From positions 21,969,813 through 22,033,812 of the forward strand of contig NC_133476.1 of assembly GCF_025370935.1 (NCBI RefSeq): a stretch of 64,000 nucleotides of DNA. The letters are read 5' to 3'. Source of the DNA: Choristoneura fumiferana. Lineage: Eukaryota; Arthropoda; Insecta; Lepidoptera; Tortricidae. The position numbers and the translations under genes were made by a program. Every line of letters starts with the position of its first letter. Positions within the stretch are counted from its first letter, which is position 1. This document shows, piece after piece, positions 1-10,675 of the stretch. The notes beneath the pieces are model-generated. The model was given only the letters and a program-made list of their open reading frames with translations, searched no databases and was not told the origin of the DNA.

Positions 1-2490
1 AAAGTCGCACACCTGGTAACCCTAAGGACAATTGGAACTATATGCATTACCTTGCTTGTCGTTTAGTGCAACTCCTTTCTACTAATTTAGCCGTAATGTT
101 CATCGCGATAAAACGAGTCGCTGTCTCTATGTTAGCCGTTCCAAGCTCGTGCTGTCGCCATGCGCCATCGCGTCGAGGAACCATCACTTTAAGAACAGAC
201 ATATTCATTATACAGCCTGTATTTTAAGTAGTCTAGATTAAGACAGTCCTTAAGTCCTTAGTATAGTCATTTAATGACTTATGATCTGCGTGTGGTAGAA
301 TAGTTTGCGTTACTTCATTGTAAATATTATGGTTGTCCTGTGAATGTGATAGTTTTAGTGATCACGTGTACTTTGACATATTTATTCGACGTATCGGACT
401 GAGACGAAACTGGATCCGCCTTAGAGTTGTGCAAGCGAAACGAGCGAAATTCGCTCTTGAGTTTGCTGAGAGTATTTTGAATAATGAATGATTATATTTT
501 GTGTACGCGAGCGAGGACAAGTGTTGCCTCACGCCAGAAAGCGGTAGCGGCATACAGTAACAGTTCAACTCTTCAGGAGTTCCTATAGGGTGGCGGTGTG
601 TTAATGTAATAAACAATAAGAATATCGCTCGTTCGGGATAGAAACAACTAATGATACATTACGGAATTATGTAATTGAGCGTTGGGAACGTTTCTCGATG
701 AGAACCTGAATATTAAAATAATTTTTCGGACATCAAACAGACGAAGCACTGTTGACATAGGGTTATGAAATTTGGCAGGATGTAGGCCTCACAACACAAG
801 GAAAAAAGATCGAAAATCACTGATCTGAAATAACTTTGATTTTCTTATAAATACTGAGTACAAGTCCGACCCGCGCTTGGCTGGTTTTTTAATGAAATGT
901 TATGTAATACTTTTATCGCTTTTTGGCGTAGAGCGGCAAAATAATGAGACGAACAAAGTGAAATATCTTACGCTGTGATATACGATTGACGATGACTTAA
1001 TATGTATGTTACTTATCTTTTTATCACCCGCTGGAAACACTCGTAAGGGTAACTCACTAATCAGTTCTTTTTACGCTATATGCTTTATTGTTATGAAAAT
1101 ATAATACATTTAAATAATGTATGATAGAGTGCGACATAAATGAGTAGAAATTATATGAAGGTGCCTGTACTAAATGTTATTCAAACGCCACATTTTTGAC
1201 GTAAATTGCTTAAACATGAAATTTTTTTATGTGAAATTAATTAGTACCTAATTGGCATTTGAATGTTAAAATATAAATACAGTTGCTATTGTTTGGCACC
1301 AGAAGATAAAATGTGAAGTGTAAAACCCGTATATTCGTCCAATTTCCAGCGTATTTTTGTTTTAATCAGTGTCTTGTTTGGAAACACATAAGAGCGGTAT
1401 ACTAGCAGGTTAAAGGGATGTTTTAATATTACCTGTTTGAATTGAAACTGAACGCTGTCATTAGCGGAATAAGTATAGATGTAGTGAAAAAAGTTTTTAC
1501 ACAAGCCAAGTAAAAATCAATCTTATGTCAATGGCATAAAGACTTTGACATGGAAAAGCTTTTCTCACTTTAACCATATCTGCTTTCTTATTTATTTATT
1601 TACTATTTGCTTATGTATGTTATTAACTCGCCTATACATCGTTATTGTTGTTAGTTATTTGAGTGGAAAGTACTGGAAATACTTATTTATACACGCAAAA
1701 CCTACCTCAACCTTAAAACCTGTGACTGCCGCTAAAAAATAAAGTCTCGAATGAGATATCAATGAATTTTTTGATTTTTGCTTACGTAAGTAATAGGTAC
1801 TTATAATAATAGCAGCTCTCCTTGTTATTTTGTTTTATTAGATTTAGTTGCAAAGGAAACTATTTTATTTTGTAAGTAAACTGTTTTATTTTAATGTATT
1901 GTTGCCAAAGTATGGTTTTGAACCTTTTTATGCGCTAAATGTATCCATTATTTATTGACGCAATATTGAGTTGAACGGTTGTAATAAGTTAAGTTGATAT
2001 CAATAATAAACAATACTAATACCCTTGAACATGAGTTTTATTAAAATTCCCATACACGTGACCTCCTTATCACTCGCTGAACACATTCGCCTCGTCGTGA
2101 TGTACCATTAATTGTAAAAAAGTTATGATAGACTTCATAAAATATATTATATTTTTCACAGTTTTGTGAACTAATTTTTTATTTTGTTTAATTTTATTGC
2201 CCTTCCATTTTTATTATTTTATTGTTTGTTTAATTGATTGTTCATATAAGTATTTCATAAATTTGATATAGATTTATATTCCTGTTTTTACCTTAAATTA
2301 TTATTATTTAATTTTACTCTAATTTGACACTGTGAATTCTATTTTTATTTTTTTGTATACATTTGACGATCCTTTTGTGAATTTCTTATAATTACCTGAC
2401 ATGTGTTTATAATGTATATTTTCAAAGAGTAATAAATAAATCTATCTATCTAATCTATCTATGTATGGGCTCATGTAGTTAGCTATCGAT

Positions 2491-2563
2491 TTTTAAGACA
2501 CGCATTACGCTCTTTAGGGTTCCGTATTTTTAAGACGCGCCTTACGCTCTTTAGGGTTCCGTA
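2491..2563. repeat. 36-bp tandem duplication containing a 'gggttccgta' core
   Basis: Two near-identical 36-bp units lie side by side (2491-2526 and 2528-2563), differing at two positions and separated by one extra T. Each ends in TTAGGGTTCCGTA, the core that also marks the interspersed repeats at 24.5, 58.5 and 59.2 kb. It is probably a duplicated end of that family. Confidence 0.7.
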
Positions 2564-2689
2564 TTTTTAGCTACCGAGTAGGTACAAACAAATGTAAAGT
2601 ATTAACTTGTACTTATTGCAACTTTTCTTTGACCTTAATAAAAAAAACTAGTTAAATTAGTAGACCAAGCTCAGTTAGTTTGAATTATA

Positions 2690-2890
2690 AAAAATAAATA
2701 TTTACTACGGAGCAATTGACCTACCTAGTCTCAACACAAAGTCAGCCAAACTTGCCTTATGGGGCCACGGATTAATATACCTGCTTAAATATGTATATAT
2801 TAAACACCTAATTATTTTTCATACAAATACTGCGGCCTACCGAGAGCTAACCTGGGACCTCAAGCTTTTAGTCAGGTTCTTTAACCACTG
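2690..2890 (-). repeat. Degenerate tRNA-derived SINE (family B)
   Basis: The sequence aligns by eye with the better copy at 48813-49066. It has the same order of blocks: the 'caattgacct...agtc' start, a 'ttatgg' block, the 'atattaaacac' block, and a tRNA-like end with 'gggacctcaagctt' and 'ggttctttaaccactgg'. It has diverged strongly. Confidence 0.55.
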
Positions 2891-3443
2891 GATATCAATC
2901 CCGTCGTAATTAATTTGTAGCGAATTTGTAGTAAGTAGATTAGTTATTCTTTGTTTGTTCTGTTTTTTTTTTTTCATTTACTAAATATGTAGTTTTCTAA
3001 ATATTAGGTACTTCTTTTCTGACTAATTTTGAAAAACAAAAGGTCCATTTATCGTAATCATTTTTATACTCGACTGGATGAGAAAGGGAAAGATGGATGA
3101 CAATCCTCATTCACAGCTACAGCTGGTCAACATTACAAGATAAAATGCGAGCACAGCCGCATGCAGATGAAAGCAAACCGACAGATATCAAGCCAAAGAT
3201 AATGGCCGCCGAGAATCTGAGAGCGGGCGCCGGCGCACAGGTCACGCAGCCGCCGCCGCGCGCGCACCCACTAAACATACGAGGCATTAAAAGACGGAAT
3301 AAGAACATCTTCAGCCACTTCCAAACTTAACACAGCAACGTACGTATTATTCTGATATATTAAAAGGTCACTGACCTGTTACATAAACAAAGTGGCCCAA
3401 TATCATTTAGTTTAAAATTGTATTAATTAAGTAATCAGCTGAG

Positions 3444-3520
3444 ATGCGTGTAAGTTGGTTCTGGGTTTGTTCGAGTGTCGCTCTTGTGAATGGAGCGGCC
3501 TTGAGTCGCTCGGAGGCAAG
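3444..3520 (+). other. Upstream exon of the C11orf54-like gene, with possible in-frame N-terminal extension
   Basis: An ATG at 3444, with an in-frame TAA just upstream (3432), opens 25 codons plus two bases up to a good donor (AAG|GTGAGT at 3521). Joined to the acceptor ending at 3608, the frame runs directly into the ATG at 3610, adding 26 residues. The added peptide has a hydrophobic start (WFWVCSSVALV) and could be a signal or targeting sequence. A competing strong donor, GTAAGT at 3450, would remove nearly all of it and leave only ATG-CGT, which then reads out of frame to a quick stop. Human C11orf54 has no such extension. Which form is used cannot be told from DNA. Confidence 0.55.
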
Positions 3521-3609
3521 GTGAGTCAATACGAAAGTATGTTCTCTTGAACTTAAAGTATGTTGATAAAACAAGGAGTGATAATTTCCCTATTGTCTTA
3601 TTCTCTAGC

Positions 3610-6600
3610 ATGGCGACTGTTGACTACACGAAAGTTCCGATCGAGGAGAAATCTCTTTACACGCCGCCTTTGGAAGAAATCGTCAATGGTAAGTTGTAAC
3701 TTTATGGAAAAATAAAACAGCAACTAAAACTGTTTGTAAAAAGTTTTGACGAGCGTCCACAAAATAAAATACCTTCCTTCCAATAGGCCATCGAACGGCC
3801 CATACTTACATACACAGATAGGGATATAGTTATATACAAAAATAAATCTGTAATGTACTTATGTCCCTGTAAGTCCGCTAGTCTATTTAGCTATAAGTTA
3901 CTTGGTTACTAATCTCAAGTCATCTTCTAGTGTTGTCCCGCGCGCTGAAGACGAACTTCGAGTCAGTGGCGGTGTCGGCGGAGGAGAGCCCCGACCTCAC
4001 CCAGGCACCCTTCTCCCTCACCTCACCAGGTACAACTATTCAAACTAATCAACTACACAATGACCAATCGGACGGATAAACTACCCTCTTTTTTTACGGG
4101 AAAAAACAAGTTGACATTTCGACGACATTACTACTTCTTTAACATCACCTATTTAAAAGCTGTTTAAATAAATTACACTAAGTAGTTACCTACTCATTAA
4201 TAATTAATCAAACTAAGTACTAAGACATGCAATGAAACGAATGTGAACAGTTGTTCTAGGTATCTATCTACTTTTTGTTTACATGATAATTAGCATGCTG
4301 ACACTGTTTTTGATAACTCGTTATATTGGAGTAGGCAAATAATCATAGCCTTACGTAATTGCGGTTATATAATAACTAAATATAAAATATATACTGTCAA
4401 GGGCAAGGAAACTAAGCTAATTTCCGTTGCTTCGATTCCCGCATGTGGCAAGTGTACAGTCAGCATCAAAAATAGCTATACACTTTCGTACATTGTCGTT
4501 TTACAGCCACGTACTAAACGCCATGCAAGATTGTCAATGTGTCAATGCGACAGAGTAAAAAAGTTTAAAATCTTTTTAAAAATTAACAAAATGTTCCTTT
4601 TCAGTAAATTTTCCTATCTTCAGTACCTACTACTTTCCTTCCACATGGAACACATGCGTTACGCACGCATTAAAGTAATACAGTGTGACCGCAATATTGA
4701 AATGTGGTCGCTTGGTTGTCCAGGGTTGTGCGGCGACGTGAAGCTGGTGGAGGTGGGCGGGCCGCCGTTCCTGGTGCCGACGGTGCGCCGCGATAAGGTG
4801 TACGACCTGGCGGCGCTGCTGCGGCACCTGCGCCGCGACCCCGCGCTGCTGGCCGGCGCCGGCGCCGGGCCCTGGCCATACATCGGGGTCAACTGCGAGG
4901 TCAGACCGACTGCCGAACAGTACATTTTTTATCCATCTCGGTCAACAACCCGTCAGGCCGTAGGAATGAGGGCTATCGCGTATGAATTCGCCGCTAGAGG
5001 CGCTAGTGTAGCGTGAGGTCTCCGAAATGTCAAATCTCATAGTTTTTGGGTGAGATACGCGGGTTTATTTATAATTAGAATAATTTTGTGAATATTTTGC
5101 ATTACCTGAAATTAATTATGGCAATTATGCGTTACGGGGCAGTGAAAGTTTGTGTTTTGAGACAGTTTTGTCTTTCGGAAAAGTTTCCGAAAAAAGAAAA
5201 AAAAGAAGAAGTTTCCGAGATAAGTATGTCCTCCCTTTTTTCCGAACAAAACGGGACTACGCAACACTGTGGTTGCTCGATATTTTTATGGTACGGTTTT
5301 AAGGTGTATTAAATATGATTTTAATCTAAACTTTGTTTTCACGCCCGTAATAAAAGCAACAGTGGCGCCATCTAGATAGACAAAAAACGATAGCCCTCAT
5401 TGTGAGGGCCAAGCAATGGAATGAGGGCTATCGTTTTTTGTCTCACTAGATGGCGCACTGTTGCGTGAGGTTTTTAAGTATGGCTTTCAGAGTCTGTTAT
5501 TACGGGCGTGAAAACAAAGTTTAGATTAAAATCAAATTTAATACACCTTAAAACCGTACCATATAAATATCCAGAAACCACAGTGTTGCTTAGTCCCGTT
5601 TTGTTCGGAAAAAAAGGGAGGACAAAAGTTTCCGAAAGACAAAACTGTCTCAAAACACAGACATTCATTGCCCCGTAACGCATAATTGCCATAATTAATT
5701 TCAGGTAATGCAAAATATTCACAAAATTATTCTAATTATAAATAAACCCGCGTAGCTCACCCAAAAACTATGAGATTTGACATTTCGGAGACCTGACGCT
5801 ACACTAGCGCCTCTAGCGGCGAGTTCATTCGCGATAACCCTCATTGGCTGATAATTGCCGACTGGTTTCAATACCATGTACACGATCCTCTAGTTTATTT
5901 AGAGTAAGCGCCGGATTCAGACTAGCGTTTTTTCTGCGCGGATACATTCGTTTTTGGCATACGTGCTTACATGCGCGGTAGATTAAACCGTACGCGCGTA
6001 TTCAAACTTCAAAGAAATTAAAAACGCACCTGTACGTGCGTATGCGTGAGCTTCCAAAAACGAGCTTAAACGCGAAAATAAAACGCTAGTCTGAAACCAC
6101 TGAGTAAATAGAGAAACTGAATTATGAGTACCTACACGGAAAAAAAGGATGTCTTAGTTAGATTAAGACACTATACTCTTGGTCAAGACTAATATTTCGT
6201 ATATAGCCGGACGCCATATTGTATTGGACGAAGACAAATATTGTCTTGGGTTAAAACTATTATCTTACTTGAAGAAAATAATTACTTGGATTTAAACAAT
6301 ATTCTTGAGACTATGAATATTCTTGGTTCCGTTTTTTTCCGTGTAGTACGATACGATAGAAGTACTGGAGGTTTATGTAGTTGCCGTATGGGTGTTCCAG
6401 GGCATAGTGAACCTGTCGGTGCGCAACGGCTCGCTGGAGCAGGGCACCCGCATCGTGTCCGTGCACCCGGTGGGCGCGGCCAAGGGCGCCAGCGGGTACC
6501 TGCAGCGCCGCCTGCCCAACGAAGAGACGCGCTCCGCGCTGCTTGGAAACTATCTGCTGAGCGAGGGCAAACCTGGCAAGGTGAGAGGGTATTTCAAGCT

Positions 6601-9537
6601 ATCAGTCTGAGATTGACGCCGGCAACGGCATTATCAAGAGGGGCAGGAAGCAGCTGTACCCCCCTAGAAATTCACAAAAACTTCACATGCTTAACAACTC
6701 GTAATATATCAACTCCCACCACCTGCTCCCGTTAATCAGACTACACCACAGGTACTTGGACGTCTGAAATTTGGATCTCTGAAAGTGCACCAACAACATC
6801 TTGTTCCAAATGTTTCGAGTGATAACGATAACAAACAAACACCAGTGCGAAGTCCTTAGTAGAGGCCGATGTCGAGTGACCTAAACGAAACCCTTCGCTG
6901 CACGTGTCCGCCTCGCGCTAGCTCTGTTCTAATTTGTTTTTTATATTTTACAGGTGATCAAGGTAGTGGTGAAAAAACGTATCGGCGAGCTGAACTTCAT
7001 CACTGCCATCAGAGAGGCCCTGAAGCAGCACTATGGTGACAACGTTGTCGGTAAGAACGGTCGATGGCCATTTTTGATTAAATTTTAGCTCAGTGAAATT
7101 AAGCCGAGATATCGTCTCCACCGCAAATTCCTCATATATACTTACTGGGGGTGGGCTAACAAGCTCGGAAAAATCTCTCCAGGGCTTCACCGTATCTTTA
7201 TTTAGTAATTCAAAAAAATATGATTTAACAAAAAAAAACTTCGAGCTCATCTTGGTCGCTTAGGTACTTATATACCTATGTTAGATCAGTTTTTGACTAG
7301 GTCTAGTATACCTAGGCTTCAGAAAATATTGTTTTCTGAAAGGGTCCCGTCACCAAAAAAGTGTAGGTGTTGCGTTGTTGCCTGCAAGGCTACTACGAAA
7401 CTCGAAACTCGAAGTTCGTGTCGTGCGGTCCCTCTGACACTTATACTATTTAACACTAGAGCGAGAGGGACGATACAATACGAAGTTCGAGTTTCGAGTT
7501 TCGTAGTAGCGCTTCTGTCGTTAGGGCTGGGCGGCGCGTTCGTGCTGCGCGCGGGGCGCGTCAAGCACCACGTGATGCCGGACTTCGCGCCGGCGCCCAT
7601 CTGCTCGGACGCCGACGTCGACAACTGGCTGCACTACTTCGAGATGCGCGCGCCCATCTCGCACGTCGGCACGCTCGTCACCGGGGACCTGGTCAGTACT
7701 GTCAACACAGGCCACGCGCGGCTTAGCGTGCTGTCCCTCTTCAAAGTCATCATCATCATCATCCCAGCCTATATGCGTCCCACTGCTGGGCACAGGCCTC
7801 CTCTCAGAACAAGAGGGCTTGGGCCGTAGTTCCCACGCGGGCCCAGTGCGGATTGGGAACTTCACCATACCATTGAATTGCTTCGCAGGTTTGTGCAGGT
7901 TTCCTCACGATGTTTTCCTTCACCGCAAAGCTCGTGGTAAATTTCAAATGTAATTCCGCACATGAATTTCGAAAAACTCAGAGGTGCGAGCCGGGGTTTG
8001 AACCCACGACCCTCTGCTTGAGAGGCGATCGGTCAAACCACTAGGCCACCACGGCTTCAAAGTACCGCTAGAGAAAGACACGGCGCGCTAAAACTGCATA
8101 GTGCGTACGTAGCCCCGACAACGTCGAACTTTCTATCGGCGACTGTCTTAATGAGGCGAAACATCGCTAGATGGCGTTAATATCGAGAGGTCCGTTTGAC
8201 GTTTGCTCGTGATTGGTTAAAAAACTAAATAAGGCAATCTAGGATATTTCGCCTCTGTGAAAACCCTTATTCCCCTAATAGGGTAAATGACAATATGCCC
8301 TCCCATAGATTGTATGGCAAACCTTGCGATGACGCCATTTATGTGCCAGCTCAATCGACTATCAACAATATTTACCTAGTGGCTACTTGCTGGAAACGCA
8401 TAAATCTCGAGTTAGTGTTAAGCTCAGTTTAGTAGTGTCAAAATGTATGGAACTGAACAGGTTTAACTACTAAATCTAGATTTATTTTAGCAATTAATTT
8501 CGTGATTAAGAGGCCCCACAGACAGAGTTGTGGATACCGCTCATTTCGAGGCTTAAAGACTCGAACCCTTAAGACTCCAGAGTCTTAAAGACTCACTATA
8601 CTTGAGAATGAAATTGGCTTATTTTATGCGTATGGATGCAAGTCGTTAAGTCTTGAGAGTCTTTAAGCCTCGAAAGGAGCATTTTTCACAATACTACCCA
8701 CAGACCGCAGACATTTCTATCGGCCGATAGTTAAGTTGGGCTCTTTAATCAGTGTAAAGATGTATGCAAGTGCGCACAATATAACGACCGCGAATCGTCA
8801 TAGTGTACGCAATGAGGGCTATCGTTTTTTGTCTCACTAGATGGCGCACTGTTGCGTGAGGTTTTTAAGTATGGCTTTCAAAGTCTGTTATAACGGGCGT
8901 GAAAACAAAGTTTAGATTAAAATCATATTTAATACACCTTAAAACCGTACCATAAAAATATCGAGTATGCCACAGTGTTGCATAGTCCCCGTTTTGTTCG
9001 GAAAAAAGGGAGGACAAAGGTTTCCGAAAGACAAAACTGTCTCAAAACACAGACATTCATTGCCCCGGAACGCATATTTGCCATAATTAATTTCAGATAT
9101 TGCAAAATATTCACAAAATTATTCTAATTATAAATAAACCCGCGTAGCTCACCCAAAAACTATGAGATTTGACATTTCGGAGACCTCACGCTACACTAGC
9201 GCCTCTAGTGGCGAATTCATTCGCGATAGCCCTCATTGCACACATCTTTATACTGATTACAGCCCAACTAAACTATCGGCCTCCCGAGAAATATTAGTTA
9301 TAACTGTTATAAGTGGGAATCGTAAAAGTTAAAAACATTATCGGTTTTTTCCCGCCGCGCCAGGGCCTGGACCTGCGCGTGCAGCACTTCCACGGCTGGG
9401 GCGCGCACGGCGACGGCGGCCACTACCACTACGACACGACGCCCGACCAGGCCGAGTACGAGGGGTACTTCGCCGTCGCCGCCAGCGTCATCAGGGTCGA
9501 CGCGCCAGAGACCACGCACGCCGTCGGTAGGGACTGA
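3610..9537 (+). CDS. Ester hydrolase C11orf54 (PTD012) homologue, DUF1907 family
   Basis: The coding exons are 3610-3688, 3931-4029, 4724-4899, 6401-6580, 6954-7050, 7525-7691 and 9364-9537. All junctions are GT-AG and the phases match, giving 972 nt and 323 residues (human protein: 315). The translation aligns along its length with human C11orf54: the CPDLT-like 'SPDLTQAPFSL' segment, 'CGDVKLVEVGGPPFLVP', 'KVYDL', the 'AGAGP' loop, 'SEGKPGKVI', 'ELNFITAIREALKQHYG' and the C-terminal 'HYHYDTTPD'. The human protein binds zinc through three histidines in an HxH...H arrangement and hydrolyses p-nitrophenyl esters; here these would be H274, H276 and H286. The physiological substrate is not established. 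The introns are loaded with MITEs and a SINE, whereas the exons are GC-rich at third positions. An upstream exon may extend the N-terminus. The neighbouring RNF34-like gene converges on it, with no functional link that I can see. Confidence 0.93.
4454..4560 (+). mobile_element. Partial MITE with TACAGTCAGCATC terminus, intron of C11orf54-like gene
   Basis: About 105 bp match, in reverse complement, the sequence ending at 52937. Shared blocks include the terminus GTACAGTCAGCATCAAAA, a central 'tgtcgttttaca', and 'gccaatgtgtcaatgcga'-like text. It is one of several elements here that share the terminal motif TACAGTCA. Confidence 0.65.
4965..5401 (+). mobile_element. MITE family 1, copy 1 (intron 3 of the coding region)
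   Basis: A 437-bp element bounded by inverted AATGAGGGCTATCG termini. Its interior is about 90% identical by eye to the reverse complement of 5420-5845 and 8811-9237. Open frames inside are short and chance-like, so it looks non-autonomous. No clear target-site duplication is visible beyond at most two bases. Confidence 0.85.
5420..5845 (-). mobile_element. MITE family 1, copy 2 (inverted next to copy 1)
   Basis: This 426-bp copy has the same termini as copy 1 but the opposite orientation, 18 bp away. The pair therefore makes a near-900-bp inverted repeat inside the intron between exons 4724-4899 and 6401-6580. The right terminus carries one change (GATAACCC in place of GATAGCCC). Confidence 0.85.
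5913..6098. mobile_element. Short foldback MITE, terminus GGATTCAGACTAGCG
   Basis: The left end GGATTCAGACTAGCGTTTT is answered by its inverse AAAACGCTAGTCTGAAACC at the right end, 186 bp in total, with no coding capacity. It lies in the same intron as MITE family 1 copies 1 and 2. Confidence 0.75.
6132..6346. mobile_element. Short MITE, terminus CTACACGGAAAAAA
   Basis: A 215-bp element opens with CTACACGGAAAAAA and closes with TTTTTTTCCGTGTAG. The inner part has weak palindromic symmetry (several 'cttgg/agac' blocks). It ends 54 bp before the exon starting at 6401. Confidence 0.7.
7389..7510. mobile_element. Palindromic MITE abutting exon 7525-7691
   Basis: This 122-bp near-perfect palindrome starts GCTACTACGAAACTCGAAAC and ends with its inverse. 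A sister copy of the same length lies at 31316-31437. Only 14 bp separate its right end from the first base of the exon at 7525, so part of the 3' splice-site region lies in or at the edge of the transposon. Confidence 0.85.
7748..8055 (-). repeat. tRNA-derived SINE (family A), near full length
   Basis: Read on the - strand, it begins with a tRNA-like head carrying an A box (TGGCCTAGTGG) and a B box (GGTTCAAACCC). A conserved body follows, ending in a GAT-type microsatellite (ATC repeats on +). It lies in the last intron of the C11orf54-like gene. Other copies are at 16140-16392, 40258-40550 and 60493-60712, with fragments at 20540, 32165, 33910 and 52254. Confidence 0.85.
8510..8705. mobile_element. 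Palindromic element with TTTCGAGGCTTAAAGACTC arms
   Basis: The arms at about 8544-8562 and 8656-8674 are inverse copies, and weaker symmetry reaches out to CCCACAGAC-like ends on both sides. It is non-coding and the exact ends are uncertain. Confidence 0.6.
8720..9282. mobile_element. Outer foldback MITE, split by MITE family 1 copy 3
   Basis: The left arm (8722-8768, GGCCGATAGTTAAGTTGGGC onward) matches the inverse of the right arm (9236-9280). Between them sits the complete MITE family 1 copy 3. The outer element is therefore older, and the inner one landed in its loop. Confidence 0.75.
8811..9237 (-). mobile_element. MITE family 1, copy 3 (nested)
   Basis: A 427-bp element with AATGAGGGCTATCG inverted termini, in the same orientation as copy 2 and close to it in sequence. 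The flanking dinucleotide GC occurs on both sides, so a 2-bp duplication is possible but unproven. Confidence 0.85.
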
Positions 9538-9605
9538 ATCGAGGAGTTAGGCTCATTCGCGTTACGCCGCGTCGGGGATGGGCCACGGTTAAAACATTTT
9601 ATAGT

Positions 9606-9900
9606 ACGAAACTACCGTGAGACTCAATATTTAGTGAAATAAAACCCGGATAACCCACGTCCTTTTTATCATGAGGATGCAAACACGATACGAATCATCT
9701 CATTATTATTTATTCAAGTACCAGTCTTGCCAATGCCAATATTAAGGTACAATTGTACCAATAGTCCTAAATCGAGTGCATTGTGCATCTAGCAGCAGCC
9801 GCCGTGTCGCGTGCTCCTAGATGATGGGCTACGAATTAGCCCGAACCATGTCTAAACTCGATTTAAGACATGAGTTATCCAAATTTTATTTTATTAAATA
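9606..9900. repeat. Foldback repeat in the 3' region of the C11orf54-like gene; carries AATAAA at 9638
   Basis: The blocks ACTACCGTGAGACTCA, ACCCGGATAAC and ACTCGATTTAAGAC(A/G)TGAG recur in the tight hairpin at 18127-18240. The first AATAAA after the hydrolase stop codon (9638-9643, about 100 nt downstream) lies inside this repeat. Further AATAAA sites occur at 10043 and about 10384. Confidence 0.5.
9638..9643 (+). terminator. Candidate polyadenylation signal of the C11orf54-like gene
   Basis: This is the first AATAAA after the TGA at 9535-9537. The distance is short but plausible. Alternatives at 10043 and about 10384 cannot be excluded. Confidence 0.4.
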
Positions 9901-10061
9901 TTTTACTATACTACTGTGCATCTGCTGTATACTGCAGATCTTTTGATTGTGCCCCGTCCGTAGCACGGTGTTAGACTTGTCTATTCACTGCGCAATAACT
10001 TTATGATACTCTCCCTTTTTCTCAAACCATTGCAAAGGCCAAAATAAAAGAACGTACACGC

Positions 10062-10214
10062 ACAGTCAAGGAGTTTAATTCATTGGCCACCATGGAACCA
10101 TTTCACAGTTAACGTCATAGTGTCATCGCATTAATTAACAAGGAGTCGTAATGACTTTTCCTTTGAAAAAGTTCCATGGTGGGGTGGCCTATGAATAAAT
10201 TCCTTGACTGTACA
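10062..10214. mobile_element. Foldback MITE, (T)ACAGTCAAGGA terminus
   Basis: ACAGTCAAGGAGTTTAATTC on the left pairs with the inverse GAATAAATTCCTTGACTGTA on the right. Inner arms (GGCCACCATGGAAC / GTTCCATGGTGGGG) continue the palindrome. It shares the TACAGTCA end with the elements at 39442, 47480, 52055 and 52937. Confidence 0.75.
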
Positions 10215-10435
10215 GTTAAAAAAACTGAATAGCTAACAGCGTGGAACCTTTGAGCTACTAATACTGACATCCAATACATTTGTCAAAGAAATCATAGCTA
10301 AATTTATTTCGAAAAGGTTCCACCCTGGTGCGTGTTTCAGTTTCCTCGATTTTTGTTAAAGTTTTTATTTCTTATTTGTTAAAATAAAGAACTACAAAAT
10401 CAAGATTCGTTATTTTTAATAGCTCGTATAATATG

Positions 10436-10675
10436 CAAGTTGAAGTGGCAATGGGCAAGCCACATCACTCGAAGAACATAAAACAGTTGAGGGAGGAGAT
10501 TCGTCGAGTGGCGACCACGAGCCGGAAGAAGTAACTTTGGCAAGCCTCCCACTTAACTGTCGATATCGCGAGAGTTGCTACTTGGTGGCGAATTGTTTTT
10601 TATTGTGGCGTTCTAAGGGGGAGGCGTTTGTTCAACAGTGGAGGTCTTCCGGCTGATGATGAGGACTTGGTTGCC
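10436..10675 (+). pseudogene. LINE reverse transcriptase C-terminal remnant
   Basis: The degenerate translation follows the LKWQWAGHIARRT...W...RPPTRW order seen at 27805-28275 and 48200-48572, and ends at the CCGGCTGATGATGA tail. Stops and frameshifts are present, so it is a dead 5'-truncated copy. Confidence 0.7.

Larger units (their letters stand above)
1..3443. other. AT-rich spacer upstream of the C11orf54-like gene
   Basis: I see no convincing exon here. Open frames are short, mostly lack a proper ATG context and have no family resemblance. Positions 1-620 are less repetitive than the rest and end near an AATAAA at about 607-612, so they could be the 3' UTR of a gene further left; that is only a guess. 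The interval also holds a 36-bp tandem duplication (2491-2563), a degenerate SINE (about 2690-2890) and a (TCTA)n tract near 2440-2460. Confidence 0.5.

Noticed and set aside
5088..5722. Paired 74- and 82-codon frames beginning MNILHYLKL on opposite strands (and a third at 9114)
   Set aside because: They are the same short frame in the three MITE family 1 copies. It is not long enough for a transposase and differs in frame integrity among copies.
7319..7624. 101-codon - strand frame over the palindromic MITE
   Set aside because: It arises from the MITE palindrome plus the antisense of a true exon. A similar spurious frame occurs in the sister copy at 31195-31545.
7278..7829. Long + strand open frame covering 183 codons
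   Set aside because: It runs through a MITE, one true exon (7525-7691) and part of a SINE. Only the exon part is coding.
7985..8055. tRNA-like sequence with good A and B boxes (also at 16320-16392 and 40258-40330)
   Set aside because: It cannot form a closed acceptor stem and is always attached to the same body, so it is the head of a SINE, not a tRNA gene.
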